From: Arbacia lixula
Taxonomy: Eukaryota; Echinodermata; Echinoidea; Arbacioida; Arbaciidae
NCBI GenBank assembly: GCA_963669155.1
Contig: OZ022588.1
Location: 21,475,092 to 21,539,091 of the forward strand
DNA length: 64,000 nt
Direction: 5' to 3'
The position numbers were made by a program, and so were the translations under genes. The notes below the pieces were generated by a model. The model saw only the letters and a list, made by a program, of their open reading frames with translations, was not told the DNA's origin and searched no databases. Below are positions 42,731 to 57,700 of this stretch, piece after piece (the stretch's first letter is position 1; each line of letters opens with the position of its first letter).

Positions 42731-45700
42731 GTAAGCACAGACAGGTCACTTGGTAGAAAACCTTTCATCCATCCCTATCCCTCTCCCGATCTTCTTCAAA
42801 GTAAGGTCCCAAATCTAAGATGCTATGAAGACGTCAGTGATTTCTTCCTCAAGTAAGCACAGACCGCTCACTCTGTAGAAAACCTCCATCCATCCCTATC
42901 CCTCTCCTGATCTTCTTCAAAGTAAGGTCCCAAATCTAAGATGCTATGAAGACTTCTTCTTTAACTCAGCACAGACAGGTCCAAAGTGAAAGGCAATATA
43001 TGGCTTTAGAGATTCTGTGTTTGTGCCCCTCAGAAGCTGATGAAGGAGAAAAAATATGTAGGCAGCATATTGAAGGTCAATAAAATGGACTTAGTCTTTT
43101 ATTTTGGGGCGGTGAGCGTTTGTCCATCTTTCTATTTGCCATCAAACAATAAATATATTTGTAGATGTTGTATTATGATGAAATGAGAATTACAATATGT
43201 ACAAATGATTCTCTCATTACGTAAATATATCAACAACAAAAAATAAATGTATATGGGCCTGTCTACAGTAATGAGTACATTTCTGTTACATTTTCTGTAA
43301 CATTTTCATAAATCTCCTAAATTCCAATTATTTTTTTTTGTATCTTAAATAAACCAGCCAATAATGATAAAATATCAAATAAATCTATTTATTTGCACTT
43401 TACAAGGATTTGTACGCTTATGAAAATTTGCTCTGTACAAATTTGCCACAGCACGTTGGTAACAGGACAGACGAGTTTGAAATGCACCCGTCTGTCCCGT
43501 CACCACTGTGATATTGCAAATATGTACAGGCTTAGTTTAGAAATATATAATAATGAACATTCAGAGCAGGAGGTTAGCTGAAGTTATTTTGGAGGAAATT
43601 AATTCAACACTCTGTCATATTTTGGTGATGCAAGGTGGTCATAATTTCAAATCAGTTGTGCCAAAAAATACCCCTTTACTGTAGACAGACCCATATAAAA
43701 TATAATAAAAGAACAAGAAGAAGGAGAAAAAAGATAGCTTTAACCCTGAAGATATGTGAAGTCCCATAACATCATAGAGCAATTTTTAGATAAACATATG
43801 ATATAAAGTAAATATGCAGTAATCAAGTGGACATGTTGTGAATAATGCTGTAATGATTTGCACGCAGCTCTGGTCAGCTGTCTGAGAGTGAGGCGGAGAT
43901 GGATGGAGAGCACAACGAGGTGACCCTTCCCCAGCGACTGGCCAGCAGAGGCAACCTGGACAACCAGAAGAGCGCCATCAGGCTTATAGAGGTGAGCAGC
44001 TTCATTGGGATAGTCATGTGTAAATGCAGGATGAGCTCGCAATCAAACACACTCCAATGAACCATTAGACTGAAAAACTTACTAGGTTAACATGCTTTCA
44101 TTGATTCAAGGTATGGGGTAATAATGGTAATGATTACAGACAGTAATAACTTGCAGGACTGTTCGGTCATCTGCACCATGTCTTTCATATACTCTCCGAT
44201 TAACGAATGGAGCACACTTCCGAAATGTCCAGACTCATACTCGCTCTATCTGATATTGAAAGAAACCTATAGTTAGTTGCAAAACCTCCTGTATTTTCAC
44301 AACACTTTGCTTCGCTCTTTCTTTCTACTTTTTTCTATATAACTTGATTAGTTCTCAACTCTCATTATTTCCCTCTCCTTCTACTTCCATTTCATATAAT
44401 TAGTTTCGATTTAAACACAAAATTAAAGTTAAAACAGTCTTGTGTAAGTGCTATAAAAATAAAAATATTTCTCCTCTTTCCCCCCCTTTCCCCTTTCTCC
44501 ATTCATAAGTGGGTCAAATATATTGAAAGAATACAACCACATGGTGTTACTAAGAGTTTTACTATTTTCTAAATATTATTTATTACTACTAGATTCAATT
44601 TTATTGAATTTCAGGCTCAGCAAAAAACATTAAATGACATCCTTAGATAACATGTCATATCTTATGTGTGTTATCCACTGATGTCATATGAATTGTAGAT
44701 TAGAATATTTTTAAAGGTTTTTTAATAATGGTAGGCAGAAATATAGCTTTGCCTTAATAAATTTGTTGTTGCCTATGTCTTCAGATTGGTCCGAGACTGC
44801 AGCTGAGCCTTGTAAAGATTGAAGAAGGCTTGTGTGAGGGAGAGGTGCTCTACCATCAACTCAGTAAGTCACTCAAGACAATGCCTGCTTTCAACACTCC
44901 AAGTAAACTATTTATTGTGGGAACCAGGTATTCTTGGTTCCCAAGTTTCCTACTCAGAAACAGGAATAGAGTTTACCAGGGGGATGTTTCACCAAGCTGT
45001 TTGTAAGTTATTAACGACTTTACGAACGACTGGTGATCCCTTATTGTGCTAAATCAGATTCTCAATGAAAAAAGTGTGGTAAAGCATTTAGCAAAAGAAG
45101 GGATCACCAGTCGTTCGTAAAGTCGTTCGTAACTTATGAACAGCTTGGTGAAACACCCTCCCAGAAATGTTCCAATCTCAGCTTGTTTGAAGTACTTTTT
45201 CAGTATATTTGAATGCCACTGATGTTTACTCTTAGTAATTCACTTGCTTTGTGTCTGATTAGTATCATATTTGTGGAACTTCATTACAGAATTGTTGTTT
45301 AAGAAGGAGTTTACCAAACATTGTGTATCCATCTCAGAAGAAAAGCTTTATATATTACAGTACACATTGCATGCTCTGTTGGCATGTTTTTAGGAACAAT
45401 TCAAAATCTTCAGTGGACATACAGTGGCAATGCTTACGAGCAATCACTTACGATTGATGTTCAACATTTGTTTATCAATAATGCATACACGATTCACAGT
45501 CGCTGGGTAGCCCCAAATAATCTAGTTTAATAGGCTGCAAGCGCTGGTCTTCAAATTTTGTAGCGTAAAGATGTGTGCCACATGTGCCCTTTTTCACCAG
45601 TACCAGTACGCATCCCATAGAACAGCTGCTTGGCACACAAATAGTTCAACATGCCACACTTAAAAACAAAAAGTTAATTGTATAAAATGTCAAAGAATCA

Positions 45701-48700
45701 AATGAAGAAATTACACATTTCCTCCAAACTTTCTAAATCTGTTATCATAATTTTTGGAGCTAATGTGTAGTCTAATCATTTGCAGTCATGATTTTGATCC
45801 ATTTTTGTCTTCTTTTATGTGCCATATCATGATTGTCAATTTGTAATACTCTGCCTCCTACCCTTGGTCCTTGATATTGTTTATATAGAACTCTCAATAT
45901 CTAAGATTACTCTCTTTTTTCTTGATTTTCCCCATATCTATAGTTACCAAAACAAAGGAAGAGATTGCAGCTGCAAGGGATGTGAAGATGCGGAAAAAGT
46001 AAGAGTGCATTATACACTGCATGTAATGATGACTTTGGTAGCATATATGACTGACTGATTGAATTTACTGTAAACATGGTATATTCTGTGTACACATATT
46101 TTCGCAAATTGTGACAACCCCGACCACTTCGTGAGCACTGTATTTCACAGAGCCAACCCCAGGCCCAACACACAATCCAAGACAGAGCAATCAATGATTA
46201 ATCTGCATAATTTTTGTGGTTTGAAAACACAGTAAACTATACCACATTTACAGTAATGGATTCTGTACTGTAGGGTGAAGAAAGCTGAGTAGTTCGTATC
46301 AACTTGTTATTTCCAGCTGTCCATTAATCCTGAGCGAACTAGCAGAGGGGCGTAATCCCTGAATGTTTCGCATGATGTGTGCACAAAGAAATAGAATTGC
46401 ACCTTAATCCTCATGCAACGGTCAGTACCATTTTTAAAGCGGGCATACCATTTTAGAATAACGCAATATTACTTCTTGAAACATAAGTCCCAAATTTCAG
46501 AACTTCATGGATTCAAAGCCACTTTTGATGACACATTCTGATCAGTAAAATAACTGTGCGACTGGCTGAATCGCAGGAACCAGTCAATGGATTTGTGTAA
46601 GAAGATGTCAAATCTGTCAAATGACTCCAAAATCGTGGCAAAAATTGTGTGTTGCCTCCGTTGGCCTTTAGGCTTTAGTGTTGTACCCATTTTAGGCCCT
46701 AGTTGTATAATTAGCTTTTAGTATTGCTATTATTTCTGCAATATGTATTGATATACAATATATTAACAATTTGCTAAATGAAATAAAAAGTATGATGTTC
46801 TCTTTTACACATTCACCTGTCTCTCACTTCTCCCTTCTTCTCTTCTTCTTTTCTTCTTACTCTCTACTTTTCTCCCTCTCTCCCTATGTCGCCCTTTCAC
46901 TCTTTCCCTCTCCCCCTCTCTCTTCCTCTCTCATCGTCCTTCCCTTTCACCTCCCCACCCTCTCGCCTTTCTTTTTTCTTTTCTTCATTATCCACAGAAA
47001 TGAGAAGATAAAGAGAAAGAGGCAGCAAGAAATCAATGTGGTCAAGAAGAACAAGGAAAAGGAGGAAAACAAGTAAGAAAATTAAGGAAGTCAAACTCAA
47101 TTAAAGTTTGTGTGCAATTTTTGAGAAACATGGATTGTCATTGCCAATAAACTCTTGCAGTTATTCTAGCTTATACCTCCATTCTCCTGTTCCTTATTAG
47201 GCCTGTCGATATCACCTTTATAATGAGAGACAAGCCATATTCTGGCCACAACTGCTGATATAATTTTTTTATCATTTTTTTTTCAGAAGTGTCAAAAGTT
47301 GCTTTTAATACCTGGTATATGTGTATACATTATTCATATTTGAGTTTAGTCAAGAGATATTAACACTATACAGGGAGCCTGTCAAAGTATTTATTAAAAA
47401 AATTGCCCACTTTTTGAACTTAAACCTCACAACAATTAACACTATAGCTTGCACAGAGGTAAACATTTTCCTGGATTTTGCGAGTGTCCAGTGTCTACAC
47501 AGATTGTAATACCTCAGTTTTCATACTCTTTAACCACTCTGGTTGACATGTTTAAAGTTAAAAACACAACTCTTTGTTGGTTGACTCATAAAGTACATGT
47601 AGCTGATACAATAAGTGAGAAATCTCACTAAAAGTAAGATTTCAGATCTCATACAAGGGAAGTAGAGATGGTATTCCAGAATAATAACTTAAGAGGAATC
47701 TAAGAGGTATTCCAGAATGATCGTAACTTTTCTCCTAACTTCGCTCCTAAGATTTCTCCCAAGTTTTCTCCTATTTTTATGAAAATTTATGCAAATTATA
47801 AAGTTAGGAGGATTGGTATTCTAGAATGTGTGTAAGAGAGGAGAAAACTTAGGAGAGCCTCCCCCTGTCTGAGCCATTCATAACACACGCAATAAGAAAG
47901 AGCAGCATTTATTTGCGTAAGCACGCGTACATGATTGATGTGCACGCACATAGTTGCGTGACCACAGGAGGGCCTGATGAGATGCTGTGATTGTGATTGG
48001 CTGTTCATAAATGAAACACTTCCCTCCATTGGCTAATAATGCGCACTGGGTGGGGTCAAACCCTCCCTTATTTGCAGAGTCAATTTGAGAGTCATAAGAG
48101 AACATTCTGGAATACCAATTTCTTGCTTTCTTAGGCACCTCGGGGACTTAGGAGAAAACTTAAGAGAAAACTTAGGATAACTTCTGGAATACCACCCAAG
48201 GTCAATAGTATTTTCTTGTAATACACAAGCCTGCAAAATTAATAAATCAGTTTGATAATAATTGCATTGGCAACCATTGTAAATTCAAGAAGGTTGCGCC
48301 ATTTCTGGAAATGAGTATGAAATTCAATTTTCTTTCGCCAAGGACTCGTTCCATAGAGGGGATGCAGAGGAAGTTTGGGAAAGCGTCTGGAGGAACGAAA
48401 GAGAAGACGGAAGGAGATGAACGAGTGGAAGAAGAAGAAGATGATGATTTGGAGTATTACCGACAGGAAGTTGGAGCAGAGCCCGATGCAGGTATGTTAT
48501 TTTTGACAAATTCCATCAAATTTGATACAATGATGACATATGATGGGACACTGAAATGATGGGATTTTGGATGGCATTGGACAAAGGAAATGGTTAAATC
48601 ACCAAATTGAAAATAGTATGCAAGTACTCAAGAAATTGGTGTCTAAGTGTTATCAAACTTGATAAAAATGTCAGAGGTTAAATCGTGACATGTCACTCTT

Positions 48701-51700
48701 TATGGGAGGACTAAATCAATAAATGACATATTTAAATAAATCGTTATACGGTAGGTGGCAGACCACTCTACGGTCAATTCATCTGGAGGGGGCAGTTTTC
48801 ATGTGATCTGAAGATAATACGTCACTTGTCAATGGCTTTAACTTTGTGCGTGATAGCTATTTCTGAAAATGTTAAGGAGCAAAGTTAGAGAAAAATTAGT
48901 GGTCTTTCTTATCATATTATGTGTTTCAAGTTTTGAAATGATCAACTATACTTTGAAATGATCAACTATAACATTAATGTTGATATTCATAGAAAATCCA
49001 AACATATAGCAATCCATGTATCAATGGAAAGCTGAAAGTGTGTAGAAGTCGAATCTATTTATTATTTCGCTTATAAAATAATACAAAAGAAATAAAAACA
49101 GTTTTGGTAACGCATCTCATAATGCTATGAACCCTGCCGTTTGCCAGTCGCGAAAAGAGCGATTTTTCGCGACGTAGGTGAATAGGCACGTAAGCGTTCT
49201 CCATATCGTCCTGACTAAATATAACATTTTAGGCTATATTTCACTGTCTTCTAGACTTTTCTTGTTAGTAACATTTAAGTCTTGCATAAATCTAAGAAAA
49301 ATAATCTCAGCAATAATAAAGTTAGAAAAAGGAAAATATTCTGACCTTTATATGGGAAGTTTTACATTGAAATACAAAGTCGAGTCTCCTGAATTTGATA
49401 CAAACTGTCGTTCGGAAAAGTTAGTTTTCTTGTGCTTGTACATTTTGTAGAGGTTATGCCATCTAACATCCTTTAATTAAGGTTTATTATACAACACCTA
49501 AGTAGATCCTTGCTATTTGATTGGAGGATAATAGGTCACGTGTTATTGAATATTTGTTCCATTCCATGGTTAAGCGTGCATTTTTTCCATTGCATTCCAG
49601 TGAATGCGCGACACGCAAAATCTACGCGACACATTTCTTTTTAGCTGCTTTTTGCGTTCTAGTGGAAAATCAATGAGCGCGCAAGGGGAACTCCCGCGGT
49701 GTTGCGGCCGAGGTGCAACTTGAATTTCCGTTGGTATGCTCAAGCCGCAGAAAATCAAAAACAAATGAGTCGAGCTCCTTCGTATTTATCGAGCTCAGAG
49801 CATGGATCCAATTAAACAAAGAATATATATAAAGAGCCAAATGGCAGGCACCGGAAAATACGCTTATTTTATTTTCAGCGAGGTAGTCGTGACCTTCACT
49901 TGACCTCTCGAACCGCGGAAAACGTCTCCTTTTCAAACTGCGATATCTTCATGAATATACCATATTTTCGTACGCTTTCTTTTGTAACTGTATGTTGGAG
50001 GTCGAAATTTACCAAGTGTGAAAAAACATTTCACTAAAACAGGCAGAAAAATATCGCAAATTAGAGATAAATATGTGGTTCTAATAAAAATTAAAAAAAA
50101 TGAAAATAAACTCTATATTTCAATGTCAATCGCTTTTGAGCCCCTAACATTTACAGGTCATCTGAAGCGGAATTTATTGTTCTTTATGGAGATAACATTA
50201 TTTTTCACTCTCTCCTTATAGAAGGGTCAGGATCCAGCAAAACATCAACCATGTTCAAATCCAAAATGAGCGAGAAGTGACGAAGTTGTGAACGATCTTA
50301 ATCAGCCAATCACAGTCCACGATAATAGCGAAATGCTACCGGCGATCCAAGGGTCGCGGACTATGATTGGCTGGTTAGGATCGCTCACAACTTCGCCATG
50401 TCTCATGCAGTGTAGATTTGAACATGGTGGATATTTTGCTGGATCTTGACCCTTCTACATGGAGAGGTTGAAAAAAAATGGTATGATCACAAAGTACAAT
50501 AAATTCCGCTTCAGATGATCTATAAGTGTTGGGGGCTCAAAAGCGATTGACATTGAAATATAGAGTTTATTTTCATTTTTCTTTATTTAATTAGTACCAC
50601 ATATTTATCTCGAATTTGCAATATTTTTCTGCCTGTTGTAATTGAATGTTTTTTCATACTTGGTAAATTTCAACCTCCAACATGCAGTTGCAAAAGAAAG
50701 TGTACAAAAATATGGTTTATTCATGGAGATATCGCAGTTTGAAAAGGAGACCCTTTTCGCGGCTCGAGAGGTCAAGTGAACTAGGTCACGACTACCGAGC
50801 TGAAAATAAAATCGCGTGTTTTCTGCTGCCTGCGGACGAATATCAGTTGTGCAGTCCGTAAGATTTCTGAAAATGCTCGTCACTTTGAAGACGAATAGCA
50901 CAAATATTTTATTTTTTAGCCCAAACAAAACTGGAATCAAATTCTCAGCTAGAGTACTGGCTTTCCAAAGCTGTAACTGATGTTGCCGTCCAATTTGTAG
51001 AAGGGTCAGGATCCAGCAAAGTCTGAGAGCTTACATATATATCGGTTGCGAAGTCCTTACGATTTCTGAAATCTCGCGTCACTTTGAAGACGAATAGCAC
51101 AAATGTTTTATTTTTGAGCCCAAACAATATTGGAATCAAAATCTCCGCTGAAGTATTGGCTTTTTAGAGCCGTAACTGTCATTGCCGTACAATCCATAGA
51201 AGGGTCAGGATCCAGCAAGATCTGAGAGCTTACATATTTCAAAAAAAAATTGAGGCCTGTTTTTGAAAGCAAATAACATAAAAACTCCTTTGCGGATTTC
51301 GAAAAAAAATGAAAATATTTATTAAGAAACATATAATCTCAATCCCTGTCTAAAAAATTCCTGATTAGTATGCTTACAGAAGACACCAGCAAAAGATCTC
51401 ACGAGCATGTCGAATTCCTTCATAATCTAGGCGCAGCAAAATCTGTGAGATTTCGCGAGACGAAAAATAAAACGCTCACGATTTCCATAGAACGAGCGAG
51501 CGCTGCCGATTGACTGTAAAGGAAAACAAATATTTTTTCATTTTCACTTGGGAATTTTTTGTATATTACATTTACAAATCATGTCAACTACATACCAATT
51601 TTCTGTGCTGTTTGGATCAAGCCTGGCATGACCCTGGTTGCCCCTTGGCCTAGCATCCCCGTAGTGTTGCTTTTGTAGATCAAGATCGACATCTTCTTGA

Positions 51701-54700
51701 AGTTGAAGTTCTGGTTCATGCCGGTAAGCAATCTCTATAGCGTCCGTAACAACAACACCATTCGTACTTGCAGCTTGAGGAGTGTTTGATTCATCATCAT
51801 AATCTCTCACTTCACCTTCATCGATGTCACTATCTGGTCCACTACTAGAGCGAATACTCTCGTCTTCAAGTTCTTCTTCAAAATTGTTGATTTCAAAATC
51901 TAAATCAAGGTCCAATTCTTCCATTGTTGAAGTCTAAAAAATAGTTCAGTTTGCAAAGTGTACTTTGCTGTTCGGTACGGATGCAGTTTATAAATGAAAG
52001 CTGATGATCGATTACAAGTGATAGATTGTCAAATGAAGTTATGCCCATTCAGCTACGTCGTGCATTTTGGCCTATTTTACGGGACGTAAATTGAGCAGAT
52101 TTCGAGAGGGAATTTGAGCAGGTTTTGTTTGGATATTTCTGCGCTCCTAATTTGTTTTAAAGTTTGGGATTTTTTTTTTTTTTTTTTTTGTTTTTTTTGG
52201 GGGGGGGGACCGCAGAATGTTGGAACTCACTACCAGAAAGGATAAGAATGATCAAGAGCAATGATATTTATATGAGAGCTCTCATCTTTAGTTTAGAGTC
52301 ATCCCATTGTGGATAGGGCATGGGGGGCAGGGCACTTTGATTGAATTGAACTGAATTGATTGATGTCGGGGGGGGGGGGGGGCTTTTAATGATATGAAAA
52401 ATCAATTGTTTTACCAATGCATTTATATATTTCAATTTGATCTTATCTTAATTGTTATTACACATGTGCATTGTTATATGGTTGTGTTTGTGATTTGTAT
52501 GTGTTCATGGGCTCACAGAACAGCAGTCTGCTGTGACACCATAGATCGATGATATAAAATAAAATGAGTATAGAATATAATAATTCAAACCGGGTGGAGC
52601 TAACATAGAGGCTGAGGCATATTTCTCAACATTATAGCAGTTAGATGACTCAAATTTGTACTTGTATTTTGACAGAAATGAATTGTAAATAACTGCAAAC
52701 TGACACTTTCAGCATGTGCTGCTGATCAGTCGATAGTAGTGTGTGCCTGAATAAATAAATCAGAGACCTAGTAATCACTTTTCCTGTTAGTCTGTTGGTC
52801 TGTAAGTCTGTTGGTCTGTTGGTCTGTTGGTCTGTTAGTCTGTTGGTCTGTAACAAAAATGTTAAAGTTTTTCTTTAACTTGCTCTCATTTCTTTATTTC
52901 TGCATCATTGTGATCAAATATGGTACAAATGATCCTTGGGTAATACCACATGTATCATTATAAGGATGATGGAGTCTATGGTCATCTAGGGGTCAAAAGG
53001 TTAAATGATATGAGACCATGTGCATCATTTTTTTTACACTCAATTTTATCACTGAACATTATGGGTAAAAACACACATAGTGAGATATGGAGTTATACAT
53101 ACACACTTTCAACAAATGCTGTAAATGACGGCACTCCCTAATATGCAAATATCTTTGTTGGACTCAGAGGCTCAAGTTGTAGACCGGTAATTATATTTAA
53201 ACATAAATCAACTTTGTATACAAATTCAGAAAACACTCATATTTTTGGCTGATGTGTGACGAAAACATGTTCCATTATTTTGGAAAGATATGTCAAATAT
53301 TTACAGAAATAGGTATCAAAGAAACACAATTGAACTTTTAACCAGCTCATCAATTCCGACTGTATGAGAAAGAAGGTAGTTTCACATGGTCTGTTCTTTT
53401 GTCTACTGGGGCTGTGTTAGGCATTTTTGGAAGCTTGGTATCCTTGGGCCTTCTTGTGTTTGTTTCATGGTCTGGAAAAGCTGGTGGTGGGGAGGAGGGG
53501 GGGTTCATACGTTACTTAATAGGCTTAAGGGTGTACTAGAGTGTGTTGCACTGACAGCATATTTTCGTAGAATTTGGCTAAATTTAGAATGGAGGCCTTT
53601 TATGGATCGTACCCTCTGTGTCACAACTCTCAAAAAAGATGTTTTGATCATTGGGGCTTTTGTTGCTCCCAACGCTCTGTCCACATTGTGTGTGGCAGAC
53701 AGTCTCATCCAGATTATCCTAATAAATTCCGCAGAGAGTACTGAAAGTGAACCTTTTGTTGCCCATATGATCCTATTAACGGCTAGGGTCAGACAGGAAG
53801 AGATAGGATGGGTAGAAAACTCATTGAAAACTAGTACATTCTCTGGAATAAAGCTATTCATGCAATTACACTTGTTTCCACCAAGGTAGTCAGAGGTTTA
53901 CATAATCTAGCACATTGCTATTGAAGGATTTCAGATTTAGGGATCAGTTTGTTGAAAAGACATACAGAGTTTTTGTTGTACATAAAAGAGCACTGGTATG
54001 TCTATAAAGCTTATGCACCTAAAGAACTGGATTCAATATCCATGTGTCACAAACAAAAGGGGCATTGAGGTCATCATAAACCGACATGTAGAAATGCATG
54101 TGATGAAGTTTAATATGTGCACGTGCTGCGACGAAACAGAAAGTGGTTGATATGTACGTTGTGTGTATGTTTTGGTTTTCTTCAACTAATGAATAATATA
54201 GATACGTAGAGCTTAACTTGAACATGGAAACGAAGGTGTCATACTGATTTACTACTCCAATTATCCAAGCCTAGTTACTAGTCTGTTACCAATGATGTCT
54301 GGTAATACAGACTAGGCCCTAATCCCTCTGACTGCCCTAGATCCTCTTCCTCAGACTGAAAAGGAGGATCCAGGGCAGTCAGAGGGACTAGGGGGGCCTA
54401 GTCTGTATTACCAGACATAGTTGTTAATAGTCTCAGTTGTGACCATGCTCTCCTCAGCCTTGTAACGAGGCTACAATTATCCTGACCTGTAGTCTGGCTT
54501 TCAGGCGTTTTTGACATTTTTAATCCAAACTGTTCAATAAAATGGTCTGGTTGCAACAGACTACTCATACCTTCCCCAGATTATGGTGGAGGTGTCGTGG
54601 TGCAGTGGTTGTTTACTGTGACTGAAGATCTCAAAGTCCCAGGTTCAATCCCACCCATGGCACTTGTGTCCTTCAGCAAGATACTTTTTTTTTTTTTTTT

Positions 54701-57700
54701 TTTTTTTTTCAATTTCAATTTCAATTCAATTTCAACTTTATTCAACCATTATTATAAAAAACAAACAAACAAACAAACAAAACATTTTCAACATAACATA
54801 TACAAAAAGTAATGGTTTGGACCCTTGTAAAGCAGTGTTCTGCTTATAAATCAGGGCCCTGTTACAGACAAACAATAACTACATATACACATTTTTAAAA
54901 ATAACATACATTAATAGTCTAAACATGCATACATATACACACACAGACATACACACGCAGACAGGCAGACACACACACACACATACACATGAGGATACAC
55001 ACAGTGGTAGATTAGAAATCAAGATTGATATAATGAAAAGGGGAAAAGAGAGATTCAAGCAGGAAGATGAAAGAAGATTTCCTACTCAGTTGAGGATGTC
55101 ATTCTTTGAAATATACATTTTTTATACATAGATTTAAATCTGGTAATTGTGGAACTGGATCTTATGTCATGATCAAGTGAATTCCATTCACATACCCCAA
55201 CAAATAATAACGAATTATGCAAAGAAGTTGAACGGGAAAGGGGATGATGTAAGTTGCTACTTTGACGAGTTGGGTAGTTGTGAACCGAAGAATTTGTTTG
55301 GAACATATCAATGAATACAGATGGTAATATTTTTTTGTGAAATTTGAACATAAATATTGATGTATTTAATTTAATCAAATCAAAGACAGGAATAATTCGT
55401 AATTTAATAAATAATGGTATACTAGGGGCCAAATAATGACTATTAGTAATAAAACGAGCAGCACGTTTTTGTAATTTATAAATTTTGATCAGTTTTGTTT
55501 TGTAAGTATTGCCCCAGGTGATATTGCAGTAATTTAGATAGGGAAGAATTGTTGCATTATAAATATTCATAAGTATGTTCCTCGGAAGAAAATTTTTCAG
55601 TTTAGACAAAATACCGGTAGTTTTAGAAATTTTAGAACAAACATAATCAATATGACATTTCCAATCAAGAGTTTCTTCAATATGAGTACCTAAAAAGAAT
55701 ACACTTTGTTCTCGTTCAATAGTTACATTGGCTATTTTAACTGGATCAATAGAATTAGGAATTTTCTTTTTCTTTGTGTGAAAAATTACATATTTTGTTT
55801 TGTCATAGTTTAAGAATAATTTATTACATTTAAACCAAATATTCAATTTTACTAATTCTTCATTTAAAATAGATACTAACTGTGATATATCAGAATGAGA
55901 AAAATACACAACCGTATCATCAGCAAATAATGAAAACATGAGCAATTTGGATGAGTTTATAATGTCATTAACATAAATGATAAATAACAGCGGACCGAGG
56001 ACAGATCCCTGAGGAACTCCGATATTTACATTCAAATAATCAGATTCAACACCATCGACCACCACATACTGTTTTCTATTACATAAATAATTTGAAAACC
56101 ATTGATGAGGAATACCTCATACACCATAATAATATAATTTTTTAAGTAAAATATGGTGGTCGATGGTGTCGAATGCTTTAGATAAGTCCATAAATACACC
56201 AGAACAAAACATTTTATTATTAATTTTGTTTAGAACATCACTTGTAAAATTTGCTACACTTAAATCAGTACTGTGTTTTTCACGGAAACCAAACTGTTTT
56301 GAAGTAAGACAATCAAATTTGAGTAAATAATCATACAATCTTTTATGCATTATCTTTTCTAATAATTTAGCAAAAATGGAAAGCAAAGCAATGGGTCTGT
56401 AATTTTCTACATTTTTAATATCATTCTTCTTGTAAACAGGTACAATCTTAGCAACTTTAAGTTTATCTGGGACTATTCCAGTGTTCAAAGATTTATTAAA
56501 TACGTCACACAATGGATTAACGAAATATTGAATACAATGTTTTATAACTTTGGGTGAAATAGAGTCGGGCCCATTTGATTTTTCAGCTTTTAACAAAGAT
56601 GACAATTTAAGTATTTCTTGAATATTTGTTGATTTAACATAAAATGAACTCATATTTGGGTTTAAAAGATATTCATCAAATGAGTGATTTTGAGTTTGAA
56701 ATGATGTTGAAAGGTTTTTCCCAACATTGATAAAAAAATCATTGAACTGTTGTGCAACACATCTCTTACTGCTCAGTTTTATATTTCCATGATACATATT
56801 TTGGGGTAATCTATTTACTTTCTTTCGACCAAGTATGATATTAATCTGGGACCAAGTTTTTTTCATATCATTTTGTAAATTTTTTAATAATGACTCATAA
56901 TATTTTCTTTTTGATACTCTTATGATATTTGTTAATTTATTTTCATATTCTATGTATTTTTGTTTATGATTGTCTAGGTCTTTTTGAGGCAGTTTCATGT
57001 AATCGATGCTTACGTTTCACAGACTTTAGTATAGCTTGCGTTATCCAAGGTTTCTGTACATTTTTATTATATTGCTTAACTGACTTAAGTGGAAAACAAT
57101 CGTTATAAATAAAATTAAATTTTTCAAACAATATATCATAAGAGTCGTTTGCATTATCACAATTATAAACTTCTGACCAATCAATTAATGATAAACGATC
57201 TTTGAATATTGACATTGATGAGTCATTAATAATACGTTTTTTTATATACATGTACTTGGTAACAGGTTTTACAATCATTTCATTTGCAACCGAAAATACT
57301 GGGAAGTGATCTGAAAGGTCACTATAAATAAGCCCTGTGTGTTTTTCTTCTTGAATGGTATTTGTAAAAATATTATCGATTAATGATGCTTTATTTTCAG
57401 TAATGCGAGTAGGTTTTGTTATTAAGGGATATAAGTTGAAAGAAAACATTGTGTCTAAAAAGTCATTTGTTTTATTATGGATACTGTAATTTAGTAAATT
57501 TATATTAAAATCACCTAAGATATATATGTCTTTCTTATCACTTTCCAGCATTTCAAGAACATTTTGTATTTTTTCATTAAAACATGATATGTCACAATCT
57601 GGTGGACGATAAATGCAGGCAACAATTATAGGTTTAGATTTTTTAGTTATTTCAATGAACACCATTTCATAATTGGATTCGGAACAAGTAAAATCATGAA

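Noticed and set aside
53386-53889. 167-codon plus-strand frame and an overlapping 118-codon minus-strand frame
   Set aside because: Neither has a recognisable motif, both start inside intron 12 of PPAN, and low-complexity WWWGGGG-type peptides suggest chance openness.
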